Below, in pieces: positions 45,078 to 54,290 of a DNA stretch of 64,000 bases. The DNA comes from JACCZX01 sp963824935 (GTDB taxonomy: Bacteria > Pseudomonadota > Gammaproteobacteria > Burkholderiales > Burkholderiaceae_F). Position 1 is the first letter of the stretch. Each line of letters begins with the position of its first letter. The DNA lies in the NCBI GenBank assembly GCA_963824935.1, contig CAWGRF010000029.1, positions 62,001 through 126,000 on the forward strand. The letters are read 5' to 3'. A model generated the notes under the pieces. The model did no database searches. It was given only the letters and a program-made list of their open reading frames with translations, and was not told the origin of the DNA. The position numbers and the translations under genes were made by a program.

Positions 45078-45694
45078 GCCGTGCCGCTTTTCACTGCGGA
45101 TTTGGGCCGGAAAGCCTTTACCACCGTTTCGTTCGTTTCGATATAAGGTCCACGGATCAGGTCGATGCAGTAGGGCACCGCCGCGAATATTCCGTGCGCC
45201 CTCGTATCACCGGCCGGCGTTTTCAGACCTTCCAGCGTTTCAGTGATCGCCTTCGGTTGGCCCGGCAGGTTAAGGATCAGCGCTGCATGGTCTTCGGCTT
45301 CCCGCAGCACGCCGACTTGCCGCGACAAGATTGCGGTCGGGACGAACTCCAGCGAGATCCGGCGCATCTGTTCGCCGAAGCCCGGCATCACGCGCGTGGC
45401 GACAGCCAGTGTTGCTTCGGGCGTCACGTCGCGCGGCGACGGGCCTGTGCCGCCGGTGGTCAACACCAGATCGCAGCCTACATCGTCAACGAGTTCGATC
45501 AGCGCGCGTTCGATCGTCGGCCGATCGTCCGCAATCAGACGCTCGTGCGCTTGAAACGGCGTCTTTAACGCACGCGCGAACCATTCTTTCAGCCCAGGCA
45601 GGCCCTGGTCGACGTAAACACCCCGTGACGCTCGATCGGATATCGACACGAGCCCAAGAATCAGTTCATTAGGGAGTGTGCGCTTAACCTTCAT
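45074..45694 (-). CDS. mog: Molybdopterin adenylyltransferase
   Basis: This enzyme adenylates molybdopterin before molybdenum insertion. The 206-residue protein starts at ATG 45694, eleven bases inside the end of darP. The MoCF domain is clear: LGLVSISDRASRGVYVDQG near residue 13, then DLVLTTGGTGPSPRDVTPEAT near residue 75, and LNLPGQPKAI near 155. The SISDRAS form and the length of about 200 residues fit the MogA group of proteobacteria rather than MoaB. The downstream esterase overlaps as ATGA. Confidence 0.92.
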   Translation of the reverse strand: MKVKRTLPNELILGLVSISDRASRGVYVDQGLPGLKEWFARALKTPFQAHERLIADDRPTIERALIELVDDVGCDLVLTTGGTGPSPRDVTPEATLAVATRVMPGFGEQMRRISLEFVPTAILSRQVGVLREAEDHAALILNLPGQPKAITETLEGLKTPAGDTRAHGIFAAVPYCIDLIRGPYIETNETVVKAFRPKSAVKSGTA

Positions 45695-46241
45695 CGGTTC
45701 GCATCTCGCTGGCGCGCAGTTCACTTTCAAGCTGTTCGTGCAATCGGCGATAAAGCTCGCGGGCGTGCTTCGGTGGCAGTTGCAGCTCGCGCTCTCGGCG
45801 CGCGGATCGGATCGCCGAGCGCAGCCACTGCGCATCGGCTTCCGGATGCTCGGCGATCCACGTTGTCAGGGCCTGGTCATCGTCGAGCAGGCGACCGCGC
45901 CACGTTTCCGCACGATGCATCAGCGACACCGCCGCGCGCGACTCGCCGCTCACCAGGTCGAGCGCAGCGCGGACTGCATCGGCGTCAACCTGTCGCATCA
46001 GCTTGCCAAGGTATTGCATATGCCGCCGCCGTGCTTCGTGGCTTGTGATCCGATGCGCGACGTCGACCGCTTCGTGTAACTGATCGGGCAGATCAAGCCG
46101 CGCGAGTTGATCGCGGTTCAGGCCCACCAGTTGCTCGCCGAGTTCTTGCAGCGCGTGCATCTGCTTCTTGCGCTGAGTTTTGCTCTCGCTGCTCAGCTGT
46201 TGTTCGTCTGCCGTCTCTGCAGCGATCGGTTGCCGTTTCAT
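45684..46241 (-). CDS. darP: Ribosome-associated protein DarP (YjgA)
   Basis: This 185-residue helical protein assists late assembly of the 50S subunit in Escherichia coli. Recognised from SKTQRKKQMHALQELGEQLVGL near residue 20 and from the helical repeat ITSHEARRRHMQYLGKLMRQVD near residue 65, both typical of the family. The length fits (about 180). It is divergent from pmbA, as in many Proteobacteria, with only 19 bases between the two starts. Confidence 0.93.
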   Translation of the reverse strand: MKRQPIAAETADEQQLSSESKTQRKKQMHALQELGEQLVGLNRDQLARLDLPDQLHEAVDVAHRITSHEARRRHMQYLGKLMRQVDADAVRAALDLVSGESRAAVSLMHRAETWRGRLLDDDQALTTWIAEHPEADAQWLRSAIRSARRERELQLPPKHARELYRRLHEQLESELRASEMRTDEG

Positions 46242-46260
46242 CGTTGTTTATCATACTGAC

Positions 46261-47607
46261 GTGACGACGTTTGCCATCTCTGACGAGCGCTTGCGCGATC
46301 TTGCGCTCGATGCCTTGCATCACGCGCGATCTCTGGGAGCCACGGACGCGTCGTGCGAAGTGAGCGAATCGACCGGACTCTCGGTCACCGTGCGTAAGAA
46401 AAAGGTTGAGACGATCGAGCGCACGCGGGACAAGGGGCTCGCTGTTTCCGTATACATCGGGCAGCGGCGCGGCAATGCGTCCACCTCGGACTTCGCGCGG
46501 CCCGCCGTGCACCAGGCGGTCGAAGCCGCGCACAGCATTGCGCGCTTTACGGCCGAGGATGACGCCGCGGGCCTGCCTGAGCCGGACACGCTGCAGCGTG
46601 CGCCACGCGACCTCGACCTGTTTCATCCGTGGTCGATCGAGACGAATGAAGCGATCAAGCTGGCACAGCGCTGCGAGGCCGCTGCGTTCGCAGTCAGCCC
46701 GCAGATCATCAACTCCGAGGGCGCGAACGTTTACACATCTTCCGGACACTTCGTGCTGGCAAACACGCAGCAGTTTGTCAGCGGCTACGCGTACTCGCGT
46801 CACTCGATTTCGGTGGCCCCGATTGCGCGCGACGATAACGGCATGCAGCGCGACGATTGGTATTCATCTTCGCGCGTTGCCGACGAGCTGGCTTCGCCGG
46901 AAGCGGTCGGTGACTACGCCGCTCGGCGCTCGCTTTCGCGCCTGTCGGCTCGTCAACTGAAAACGAAGCAGTGTCCAGTGTTGTTCGAGGCGCCGCTGGC
47001 CTGCGGGCTGCTCGGGAATTTCGTGCAGGCCGCCAGCGGTGGAGCACTTTATCGAAAAGCATCGTTCCTCGTCGACGCGCTTGGCAAGAAGATCTTCGCT
47101 GATCACGTCACGTTGCACGAAGACCCGTACCTGCCGCAAGGGCCGGGGTCGAGCCCGTTCGACGAAGAAGGCGTGCGCGGTATCAAACGCGATGTCGTCG
47201 CCGGCGGCGTGTTAACCGGCTACTTTCTTTCGACCTATTCCGCGCGCAAGCTCGGCATGCAGTCGACCGGCAACTCCGGTGGCTCATATAACCTCGAGAT
47301 CCGGTCAAGCGCAACGCGACGGGGCGACGATCTGGCCGGGATGCTGCGTCGTCTCGGCACCGGATTGCTGGTGACCGATCTGATCGGGCAGGGCGTTAAC
47401 TACGTCAGCGGCGATTACTCGCGTGGCGCCAGCGGCTTCTGGGTCGAGGGCGGCGAGATTCGCTATCCCGTCGAGGAAATCACGGTCGCCGGCAACCTGC
47501 GCGATATGTTTCGCAGCATTGTTGCAGTTGGCAATGATCAGGTTGTTCGCGGCAGCAAGATCAGCGGTTCTCTGCTGGTCGAAGGCATGACCGTCGGCGG
47601 CGCGTAG
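46261..47607 (+). CDS. pmbA: Metalloprotease PmbA/TldE
   Basis: PmbA (TldE) acts with TldD in maturing microcins and in clearing the CcdA antitoxin; TldD carries the catalytic zinc and is not encoded here. The 448-residue product begins at GTG 46261. Typical segments are SESTGLSVTVRKKKVETIERTRDKGLAVSVYIGQRRG near residue 40, GALYRKASFLVD near 265, DEEGVRGIKRDVV, and NSGGSYNLEI and GASGFWVEGGEIRYPVEEITVAGNLRDMF near the end. No HExxxH is present, as expected for TldE. Confidence 0.94.
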   Translation: MTTFAISDERLRDLALDALHHARSLGATDASCEVSESTGLSVTVRKKKVETIERTRDKGLAVSVYIGQRRGNASTSDFARPAVHQAVEAAHSIARFTAEDDAAGLPEPDTLQRAPRDLDLFHPWSIETNEAIKLAQRCEAAAFAVSPQIINSEGANVYTSSGHFVLANTQQFVSGYAYSRHSISVAPIARDDNGMQRDDWYSSSRVADELASPEAVGDYAARRSLSRLSARQLKTKQCPVLFEAPLACGLLGNFVQAASGGALYRKASFLVDALGKKIFADHVTLHEDPYLPQGPGSSPFDEEGVRGIKRDVVAGGVLTGYFLSTYSARKLGMQSTGNSGGSYNLEIRSSATRRGDDLAGMLRRLGTGLLVTDLIGQGVNYVSGDYSRGASGFWVEGGEIRYPVEEITVAGNLRDMFRSIVAVGNDQVVRGSKISGSLLVEGMTVGGA

Positions 47608-47625
47608 CCGCTGGTTTTGCCGGAC

Positions 47626-47653
47626 TTGCGCCGCGCATCGCCGCGGCTACACT
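47626..47653 (+). promoter_or_regulatory. Possible sigma-70 promoter before dctP
   Basis: TTGCGC at 47626 and TACACT at 47648 are 16 bases apart, 100 bases before dctP. The -10 box has four of six consensus bases and the spacing is acceptable, but the -35 box is weak. The placement in the 145-base gap is what makes it worth noting. Confidence 0.3.
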
Positions 47654-47752
47654 TGCGCGCAGAGAGCGAAAGGGGCGGCCGACGAGTTCACTTTGGCGGT
47701 TGCATCCGGGCAACCGTCTCGCTTTCGAGCAAATCTGCGACAGGAGACAACA

Positions 47753-48835
47753 ATGCAACGTCGTTCATTCATGAAGAAAGCGGTGGCAGGCGCAGCGGTC
47801 GCGACAATCGCGGCGCCGGCAATCGCGCAGGCGCCGCAGATTCGCTGGCGCTGTTCGTCCAGCTTTCCCAAGGCGCTCGACACGATTTACGGAGCGGGCG
47901 ACTTGTTTGTCAAGAAAGTGTCCGAGGCCACCGCCGGTCGTTTTCAGATCAGTCATCACGCCGGCGGCGAAATCACACCGCCGTTCGCAATCGTCGATGC
48001 CGTGCAACAGGGCACGATCGAGTGCGGCCATACGGCACCGTATTACTACTTCGGCAAGGATCCGACTTTCGCGATGGACTGCGCGATTCCGTTTGGCATG
48101 AATGCGCGCCAGCTGACTGCATGGATGTACGAAGGCAATGGCATGGCGCTGACGCGCGAGTTCTACAAGCCGTACAACATCATCAACTTCCCGATGGGCA
48201 ACACCGGCGCCCAAATGGGTGGCTGGTACCGCAAGGAAATCAAGACGGCCGACGACATCAAGGGTCTGAAAATGCGTATCGGAGGTTTCGGCGGAACCAT
48301 CTTGTCGAAGCTCGGAGGCGTGCCGCAGAACATCCCAGGCGGCGAGATTTATCCGGCACTGGAAAAAGGCACGATCGACGCCACGGAGTGGGTCGGGCCG
48401 TACGACGACGAAAAGCTCGGCTTTCACAAGGTCGCCAAGTTTTATTACTACCCGGGGTGGTGGGAAGGTGGTCCGCAGCTGTCGCTTTATATCAATCAGG
48501 CTGCGTGGGAAAAACTGCCGAAGGAGTATCAGGCGGTTGTCGAAATCGCGGCTGGTATGGCACATACAGACATGTTGGCGCGCTACGACGCCAAAAATCC
48601 CGCTGCGCTGCGCAGGCTGATCGGCGGCGGCGCGCAGCTGCGTCCGTTCGCCCGCCCGATCCTGGACGCCGCGTGGAAGGCCGCCAACGAACACTATGCT
48701 GAATTGAACAACACTAACCCGCGCTGGAAGAAGATGTACGAGGATTACGCGCGCTTCCGCGATGACCAGATTCGCTGGTTCCGTGTCACCGAGAACAGCT
48801 TCGACGACTTCATGGCGTCGGCCATCAAGTTGTGA
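47753..48835 (+). CDS. dctP: TRAP transporter solute-binding protein (DctP family)
   Basis: This 360-residue periplasmic receptor for a C4-dicarboxylate or other organic acid delivers it to the DctQM permease. A strong CAGGAG precedes ATG 47753. The N-terminus has a Tat signal (RRSFMKKAVAGAAVATIAAPAIA), a feature of the TakP-like group. KMRIGGFGG-type sequence near residue 175 (LKMRIGG) holds the conserved arginine that binds the carboxylate. GEIYPALEKGTIDATEWVGPYDDEKLGFHKVAKFYYYPGWW is typical of receptors for 2-oxo acids or lactate, but the ligand is not certain. The permease genes converge on it, across a shared terminator. Confidence 0.92.
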   Translation: MQRRSFMKKAVAGAAVATIAAPAIAQAPQIRWRCSSSFPKALDTIYGAGDLFVKKVSEATAGRFQISHHAGGEITPPFAIVDAVQQGTIECGHTAPYYYFGKDPTFAMDCAIPFGMNARQLTAWMYEGNGMALTREFYKPYNIINFPMGNTGAQMGGWYRKEIKTADDIKGLKMRIGGFGGTILSKLGGVPQNIPGGEIYPALEKGTIDATEWVGPYDDEKLGFHKVAKFYYYPGWWEGGPQLSLYINQAAWEKLPKEYQAVVEIAAGMAHTDMLARYDAKNPAALRRLIGGGAQLRPFARPILDAAWKAANEHYAELNNTNPRWKKMYEDYARFRDDQIRWFRVTENSFDDFMASAIKL

Positions 48836-48856
48836 ATCGGCAGTCCGAAAAACAAG

Positions 48857-48883
48857 ACCCCGCTACGGCGGGGTTTGTTTTTT
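48857..48883 (+). terminator. Bidirectional rho-independent terminator between dctP and dctM
   Basis: ACCCCGC (48857-48863) pairs with GCGGGGT (48868-48874) with a four-base loop and is followed by TTGTTTTTT. On the other strand an A-rich run (AAAACAAG before the stem) provides a weaker U-tract, so it may serve both converging genes. Confidence 0.85.
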
Positions 48884-50308
48884 CTACTTGGCTGACTTGA
48901 ACAGATCCTCGAGATTGCCTCCCTTTTTCTCGTAGTCGGGCTGCTCAAGCTCCATCTTGACCTTGTCGGGATCGAAGTCGAGCGGCTTGTCGAGAAACAT
49001 CGTAACCAGCTGTGGCCAGAAGATCACGATGATCACCATGATGATCTGCAACCCGACCCACGGCAATGCGCCCCAGTAAATGTCTGAGCTCTTGACGTCC
49101 TTCGATGCGATTCCACGCAAATAAAACAGCGCAAAACCGAACGGTGGGTGCATGAACGAGGTTTGCATATTCACGCACAGCAGCACCCCGAACCAGATCA
49201 GATCAATGCCGAGCTTATCCGCCACCGGAGCCAGTAGCGGAATGATGATGAATGCGATCTCGAAGAAGTCGAGAAAGAATGCAAGGAAGAACACAAAGAT
49301 ATTGACCGCGACCAGGAAACCGGTCTGCCCGCCCGGCAACCCGGCCAGCATGTGCTCGATCCACAAGTTGCCGTCGACGCCCTGAAACACCAGCGAAAAA
49401 ATGCGCGAGCCGATCAGGATGAACACGACCATTGCGGTCAGGCGCATTGTCGATTCCATCGCCTGCCGTGTCAGCGCCCACGTCAATCGGCGATGCGCGG
49501 CCGCGAGCAGGATCGCACCGACCGCACCAAGCGCGCCGGCCTCGGTCGGCGTCGCGATGCCCGCGAAGATGGTGCCCAAGACCAGAAAGATCAGCACGAT
49601 CGACGGCACCATGCCCCATAGCACACGGTTCCACAGCGCCCAGCCGCGCAACGTGCGCGCTTCTTCCGGCAGCGGCGGCATCGTTTTCGGCCGGAACAGC
49701 GACACGATAAAGATGAACAGCATGAAGATGAGGACCTGCACGATCGACGGGCCGAATGCTCCCTTGTACATATCGCCGACCGAGCGGCCCAGCTGATCGG
49801 CCAGCACGATCAGCACCAGCGATGGCGGTATTAACTGCGTGATCGTGCCGGAGGCGGCGATTACGCCGGTCGCGAGGCGCGGGTGGTACCCATAGCGCAG
49901 CATGATCGGCAGCGAGATCACGCCCATCGCAATCACCGACGCCGCTACCGTTCCGGTGATCGCGCCAAGAATCGCGCCGACCACGATCACCGCATACGCG
50001 AGTCCTCCTGGTACCCCCCCGAACAGCTGGCCCGTACCTTCGAGCAGATCCTCGGCCAGCCCGCAACGCTCGAGAATCGCGCCCATGAACGTGAAGAACG
50101 GAATCGCCAGCAGCAAATCATTCGACAGCGTGTTGAAGATCGAAAGCGGAATGGTTCCGAGAAATCCGGCCGGGAAAAAGCCAAGGTAGATCGAAAGAAA
50201 GCCGAAACCCAGCCCCAGCGCCGCCAGCGAAAACGCGACGGGAAAGCCGATCAGCATCACGGCGATTAACCCCGCGAACATCAACGGGGCCATCATGTCG
50301 ATGGTCAT
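48884..50308 (-). CDS. dctM: TRAP transporter large permease (DctM family)
   Basis: This 474-residue inner-membrane permease has about twelve helices. Family features include GFPVAFSLAALGLGF at the start, PFFTFMGAILERCGLAEDL near residue 80, LGAITGTVAASVIAMG near 120, and ASGTITQLIPPSLVLIVLADQ near 158. It drives uptake of the DctP-bound solute with the sodium gradient. ATG 50308 overlaps the dctQ stop (ATGA), and the stop lies one base after the terminator shared with dctP. Confidence 0.95.
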   Translation of the reverse strand: MTIDMMAPLMFAGLIAVMLIGFPVAFSLAALGLGFGFLSIYLGFFPAGFLGTIPLSIFNTLSNDLLLAIPFFTFMGAILERCGLAEDLLEGTGQLFGGVPGGLAYAVIVVGAILGAITGTVAASVIAMGVISLPIMLRYGYHPRLATGVIAASGTITQLIPPSLVLIVLADQLGRSVGDMYKGAFGPSIVQVLIFMLFIFIVSLFRPKTMPPLPEEARTLRGWALWNRVLWGMVPSIVLIFLVLGTIFAGIATPTEAGALGAVGAILLAAAHRRLTWALTRQAMESTMRLTAMVVFILIGSRIFSLVFQGVDGNLWIEHMLAGLPGGQTGFLVAVNIFVFFLAFFLDFFEIAFIIIPLLAPVADKLGIDLIWFGVLLCVNMQTSFMHPPFGFALFYLRGIASKDVKSSDIYWGALPWVGLQIIMVIIVIFWPQLVTMFLDKPLDFDPDKVKMELEQPDYEKKGGNLEDLFKSAK

Positions 50309-50844
50309 TGCACCGGCCTTTCGTAGTGCGTGTCCATCTGCAATTCGCCGCGCAGATAGGCGATGCGCTTGATGATCTCAGCGACGCCTTGCACCGACAA
50401 CAGGGCGAAGCCGAGCGGCAGGATGACCTTGAACGGCCAGCGAATCAGCCCGCCGGCGTTGCTCGACATTTCCCTAGAGACGTATGAGTCGACTGCAAAC
50501 GGCCAGACCAAGTAAACCATCAGCACCGTCATCGGCATCAGGAACACGATCAGCCCAAGCAGATCGATAATCGCCTTGGTGCGCGAGCTGCGGCCGCCGT
50601 AGATGATGTCGACCCGTACGTGCTCGTTGACTCGCAGCACCTTGGACGTGCCCAGCATTACCATGCCGGCAAACATGTACCACGCAAGCTCAAGCCAGGC
50701 ATTTGAGCCGCCGGCGAGCAAGTAGCGAATCGATGCGTTGCCGGCGCTGACCAGGCAGGCGATTAGTACTAGATACGCTGCGATGATGGCGAAGCGGTCG
50801 TTAAACGCGTCGACCCAGCGCGTGAACCTGAGCAGTCCGGCCAC
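50305..50844 (-). CDS. dctQ: TRAP transporter small permease (DctQ family)
   Basis: This 179-residue protein has four membrane helices, needed together with DctM for transport. GTG 50844 is chosen because a GGGGGAGG run lies just upstream; the longer frame to 50946 would overlap argH and lacks such a site. Typical blocks are AAYLVLIACLVSAGNASIRYLL, WLELAWYMFAGMVMLGTSKVLR and EHVRVDIIYG near residue 75. It is 68 bases downstream of argH and overlaps dctM by ATGA. Confidence 0.92.
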   Translation of the reverse strand: MAGLLRFTRWVDAFNDRFAIIAAYLVLIACLVSAGNASIRYLLAGGSNAWLELAWYMFAGMVMLGTSKVLRVNEHVRVDIIYGGRSSRTKAIIDLLGLIVFLMPMTVLMVYLVWPFAVDSYVSREMSSNAGGLIRWPFKVILPLGFALLSVQGVAEIIKRIAYLRGELQMDTHYERPVQ

Positions 50845-50912
50845 TTGTCCTCCCCCAGCGGCGATGTTACTGAAACGATCGCGTTTGGGGGGAGGATTAG
50901 AAAAAATGAGCG

Positions 50913-52340
50913 CTATTTCGTGCGCTGCGCCAGCCGCTGCCGCCAAACGGCGACTTGCGCATGGACTCGCTGCGGTGCGGTGCCGCCTGGATGATTGCGC
51001 GCAGACACCGAACCGTCGATCGACAGCGAATCGAATACGTCGTCGCCGATGGCGGGCGAGTATGTCTGCAGTTCTGCCAGCGACAGCGCCGAAAGCGCGA
51101 TGCTGCGGCTCGCGGCTGCCTTCACCGCACGCGCCGCCGCTTCGTGAGCATCGCGAAACGGCACATCCTTTCGCACCAGATAGTCCGCCAGATCGGTAGC
51201 AGTCGAATAGCCTTCTTCAGCCGCGCTGCGCATGGCGTCGGCGTTGACATCGATGCCTGGCAACATCTCGGAAAACGCACGCAACGTGTCAGCCACGGTG
51301 TCGACTGTGTCAAACAATGGCTCCTTATCTTCCTGATTGTCTTTGTTGTAGGCCAGCGGCTGACCCTTCATCAACGTCAGTAATGCGACCAGGTGACCGG
51401 TGACTCTTCCGGTCTTGCCGCGTGCCAGTTCCGGGACGTCCGGATTTTTCTTTTGCGGCATGATCGATGAGCCGGTTGTGTAGCGATCGGGCAGTCGAAT
51501 AAAGGCGTAGCGCGGGCTTAGCCAGATCACCAGTTCCTCGGCCAGCCGCGAGATATGCGTCATCACGAGTGCGGCGGCGGCGCAAAACTCGATTGCAAAA
51601 TCGCGATCACTAACGGCATCAAGCGAGTTTTCTGCAATCGAGTCGAACCCCAGCTGCTTGGCGACAAGCGCGCGGTCGATCGGGTAGCTTGTCCCTGCAA
51701 GCGCGGCCGCGCCGAGCGGCAGGCAGTTGACGCGCTTGCGCGCATCGAGCAAACGGTCACGATCGCGCTCGAACATCTCGGCGTACGCCAGCAGATGGTG
51801 TCCGAACGTCACCGGCTGTGCGACTTGCATATGGGTGAAGCCGGGCATCACGGTGGCTGCATGCCGCTCGGCCAGTTCAACCAATGCGTGCTGCACGCCA
51901 TCGATCAAACAAACGATGCGATCGATTTCGCCGCGCAGCCACAGCCGTAGATCGGTTGCAACCTGATCGTTTCGCGAGCGGCCGGTATGGAGCCGCTTGC
52001 CGGCGTCTCCGACCAGAGCGGTCAAACGCTTTTCGATATTCAGGTGAACGTCTTCCAGCTCAAGCTTCCACTCGAATTCGTTGCGCTCGATCTCGCCGCG
52101 GATTTGCTGCAGGCCACGCTCGATATCCGCGACATCCCTGGCGCTGAGGATGCCGCACTCGCGCAACATTGCCGCATGCGCAAGCGAAGCCTCGATGTCC
52201 GCAAGTGCGAGCCTGCGGTCGAAGCCGACCGAGGCCGTGTAGCGCAACACGAAGTCCGCCACCGGTTCGTCGAATCGGCCCGACCATGCAGTGCTTTTTG
52301 ACCTTAATGCGTCGTCGGTTTTCGTGCGGTGCTCTGACAT
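50913..52340 (-). CDS. argH: Argininosuccinate lyase
   Basis: ArgH cleaves argininosuccinate to arginine and fumarate. The 475-residue protein starts at ATG 52340 (MSEHRTKTDD). It shows WSGRFDEPV near the N-terminus, the substrate loop LHTGRSRNDQVATDLRLW near residue 115, MPGFTHMQVAQPVTFGHHL near 160 with the catalytic base His, and the superfamily signature GSSIMPQKKNPD near 285. Its length is typical. Divergent from algZ with 23 bases between the start codons. Confidence 0.96.
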   Translation of the reverse strand: MSEHRTKTDDALRSKSTAWSGRFDEPVADFVLRYTASVGFDRRLALADIEASLAHAAMLRECGILSARDVADIERGLQQIRGEIERNEFEWKLELEDVHLNIEKRLTALVGDAGKRLHTGRSRNDQVATDLRLWLRGEIDRIVCLIDGVQHALVELAERHAATVMPGFTHMQVAQPVTFGHHLLAYAEMFERDRDRLLDARKRVNCLPLGAAALAGTSYPIDRALVAKQLGFDSIAENSLDAVSDRDFAIEFCAAAALVMTHISRLAEELVIWLSPRYAFIRLPDRYTTGSSIMPQKKNPDVPELARGKTGRVTGHLVALLTLMKGQPLAYNKDNQEDKEPLFDTVDTVADTLRAFSEMLPGIDVNADAMRSAAEEGYSTATDLADYLVRKDVPFRDAHEAAARAVKAAASRSIALSALSLAELQTYSPAIGDDVFDSLSIDGSVSARNHPGGTAPQRVHAQVAVWRQRLAQRTK

Positions 52341-52363
52341 AATCGATCGAGGGGCATAACGGG

Positions 52364-53425
52364 GTGAGCGAGTATAAGTTCGTGAAGCAATCATCACCCA
52401 CGCTTAAGGGACCGCTCGCACGCGCTGAGACCGCCGTGCCGACACCGCGGCGCGTGATTCCTGACGGTTGCAACATGGGCGTGCTGCTGCGGGTGATCGG
52501 CACCGTCGCCGCACTGGCGCTGATGGCGGCAGTTGGCGGATCGAACTCGATGGCCGATGCGTTGGCATCGCTGTTGCGCTTGATGTCCTTTGTCGCGCCA
52601 ACCACGTTGCTGACGTTGATGCTGTGGTGTGCGGCGCGACGGATGCTCCCGTACCTGGATGTTCCGATCCAGCGCGGGGTTTCGTGCCTGATTCCCGCCA
52701 TCGTGGCGGTGGCGGTTGCGCTGCTGTTCCAGATGCCGGGGGGTGAGTGGGCGGCGCTGGCGCACGGCGCAGTCGGCTTCGCGCTCGGCGCCGGATTTCA
52801 GCATTACTCGGAGCTGCGCGAGCGCGCATTCTCGCCGGCGGTAATCGAGGCCAAGTATCAGGCGCTGCAGTCGCGCATCCGGCCGCATTTCCTGTTCAAC
52901 AGCCTAAATGCCGTGCTGTCGGTGGTTCGAACCGAGCCGGTCAAGGCCGAACGCATGCTCGAATCCATCGCCGAACTGTTCCGCGCAGTGATGGCGGACA
53001 CGCGCAAGCTGGTGCCGTTGGCCGACGAGATCGAACTGTGCCGCAACTATGTGGAAATTGAGCAGACCCGGCTCGGGAATAGGTTGGCAGTTGACTGGCA
53101 AATCGGGGCATACCACCCCCGGGCAAAAATGCCACAGTTACTGCTGCAACCGGTGATTGAAAACGCGATCCGCTACGGGGCTGAAAAGACGGCGGGCCGC
53201 GCCGATATCGTCGTAAGAGTTCGACAAAACGGCTTCGTGTTGGAGATATTTGTCAGCAATCCGATTGCACCCGAGCGTCCAGAACGCGAAGGCAATCAGA
53301 TCGGGCTGGCGAACATACGAGGCCGGCTCGCGCTGATCTACGACCTTGAGGCGAAGGTCGAGACCCAGACGCGACGCAATCGGTTCGAATTGACGATGAC
53401 GCTACCGGTGGAAAGGCGGACCTGA
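52364..53425 (+). CDS. algZ: LytS/AlgZ-type sensor histidine kinase
   Basis: This 353-residue sensor begins at GTG 52364. Four membrane helices fill residues 30-150. The His_kinase region has the phosphorylated His175 in RIRPHFLFNSLNAVLSVVR, and an ATPase domain starts near residue 255 (PQLLLQPVIENAIRYGAEKT). It lacks the periplasmic sensor loop of typical kinases, like AlgZ/FimS, with which it shares gene order. It should phosphorylate the LytTR regulator encoded 29 bases downstream. In Pseudomonas this pair controls alginate, twitching and surface genes; its targets here are unknown. Confidence 0.88.
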   Translation: MSEYKFVKQSSPTLKGPLARAETAVPTPRRVIPDGCNMGVLLRVIGTVAALALMAAVGGSNSMADALASLLRLMSFVAPTTLLTLMLWCAARRMLPYLDVPIQRGVSCLIPAIVAVAVALLFQMPGGEWAALAHGAVGFALGAGFQHYSELRERAFSPAVIEAKYQALQSRIRPHFLFNSLNAVLSVVRTEPVKAERMLESIAELFRAVMADTRKLVPLADEIELCRNYVEIEQTRLGNRLAVDWQIGAYHPRAKMPQLLLQPVIENAIRYGAEKTAGRADIVVRVRQNGFVLEIFVSNPIAPERPEREGNQIGLANIRGRLALIYDLEAKVETQTRRNRFELTMTLPVERRT

Positions 53426-53454
53426 AGGGTACGCGATGGAGCAAGGACAAGGCG

Positions 53455-54228
53455 ATGTTGAACGTGATGATCGTCGACGACGAACCGCCGGCGCGCGCGC
53501 GTCTGAGTCAGGTATTGCGCGACTGTGCCGAGCAGGTTTCGCTGCAGTTGGTCGGCGAGGCCGAAGGCGGGATTCGCGGCCTGGAGGAAGCCGACCGGCT
53601 GCGTCCGGACGTGGTGCTGCTCGACGTCCACATGCCGGATATGAATGGAATCGAGGTTGCGCGCCACCTGGCGCAAAGAGACAACCCGCCGGCGGTGATT
53701 TTCATCACTGCATACGACGAACACGCGCTCGATGCCTTCGAAGTACAGGCGCTCGATTATCTGATGAAGCCGGTACGCGCCGAACGGCTGATCGCCGCGC
53801 TTGCGCGCGCCGAGCGTTTTCGCACGCACGAGCCGCGCATCGAAGAACTGGCAAAGACGATCGGCGCGGTGCGGTCGCATCTAACGGTATCGGAACGCGG
53901 CCGAATGATCCTGGTGCCGATCGACGACGTGGTCTTTCTGCGTGCCGAGCTCAAGTACGTCACGATCAAAACACGCACGCGCGAGTATTTGACTGAAGAA
54001 TCGCTGACCGCGCTGGAAGCCGAATTCGGCGATCGCTTTGTTCGCATTCACCGCAACGCACTCGTCGCGCGCAGCGGCATTCTCGGTTTTCAGCGGGTGC
54101 GTGGCGCCGCCGATGAGGACGGCGAATCGTCCGAAGGACATTGGGAAGTGCTGCTTAAGGAAGCGCCTGACCGGTTGCCTATCAGCCGGCGACAGTGGCC
54201 TACGGTAAAGGCTGCTGCGAAGAGTTAG
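53455..54228 (+). CDS. algR: AlgR-type LytTR response regulator
   Basis: This 257-residue regulator has an N-terminal receiver domain with the acidic pair Asp8/Asp9 (VDDEP), the phosphoacceptor Asp57 in VVLLDVHMPDMNG and Lys108 in the DYLMKPV segment, then a LytTR DNA-binding domain from about residue 140 (VSERGRMILVPIDDVVFLRAELKYVTIKT, FVRIHRNALVARSGI). It is the partner of the upstream kinase. It lies directly before hemC-hemD-hemX-hemY, the order found in Pseudomonas and several betaproteobacteria. The protein carries a short insertion near residue 218 (RVRGAADEDGESSEGHW). Confidence 0.92.
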   Translation: MLNVMIVDDEPPARARLSQVLRDCAEQVSLQLVGEAEGGIRGLEEADRLRPDVVLLDVHMPDMNGIEVARHLAQRDNPPAVIFITAYDEHALDAFEVQALDYLMKPVRAERLIAALARAERFRTHEPRIEELAKTIGAVRSHLTVSERGRMILVPIDDVVFLRAELKYVTIKTRTREYLTEESLTALEAEFGDRFVRIHRNALVARSGILGFQRVRGAADEDGESSEGHWEVLLKEAPDRLPISRRQWPTVKAAAKS

Positions 54229-54290
54229 TTGGAGTGCGCTGCTAGACTGGCTGCACCAGATTCCCTTCACTCCCCACGGAAGACTTCTCG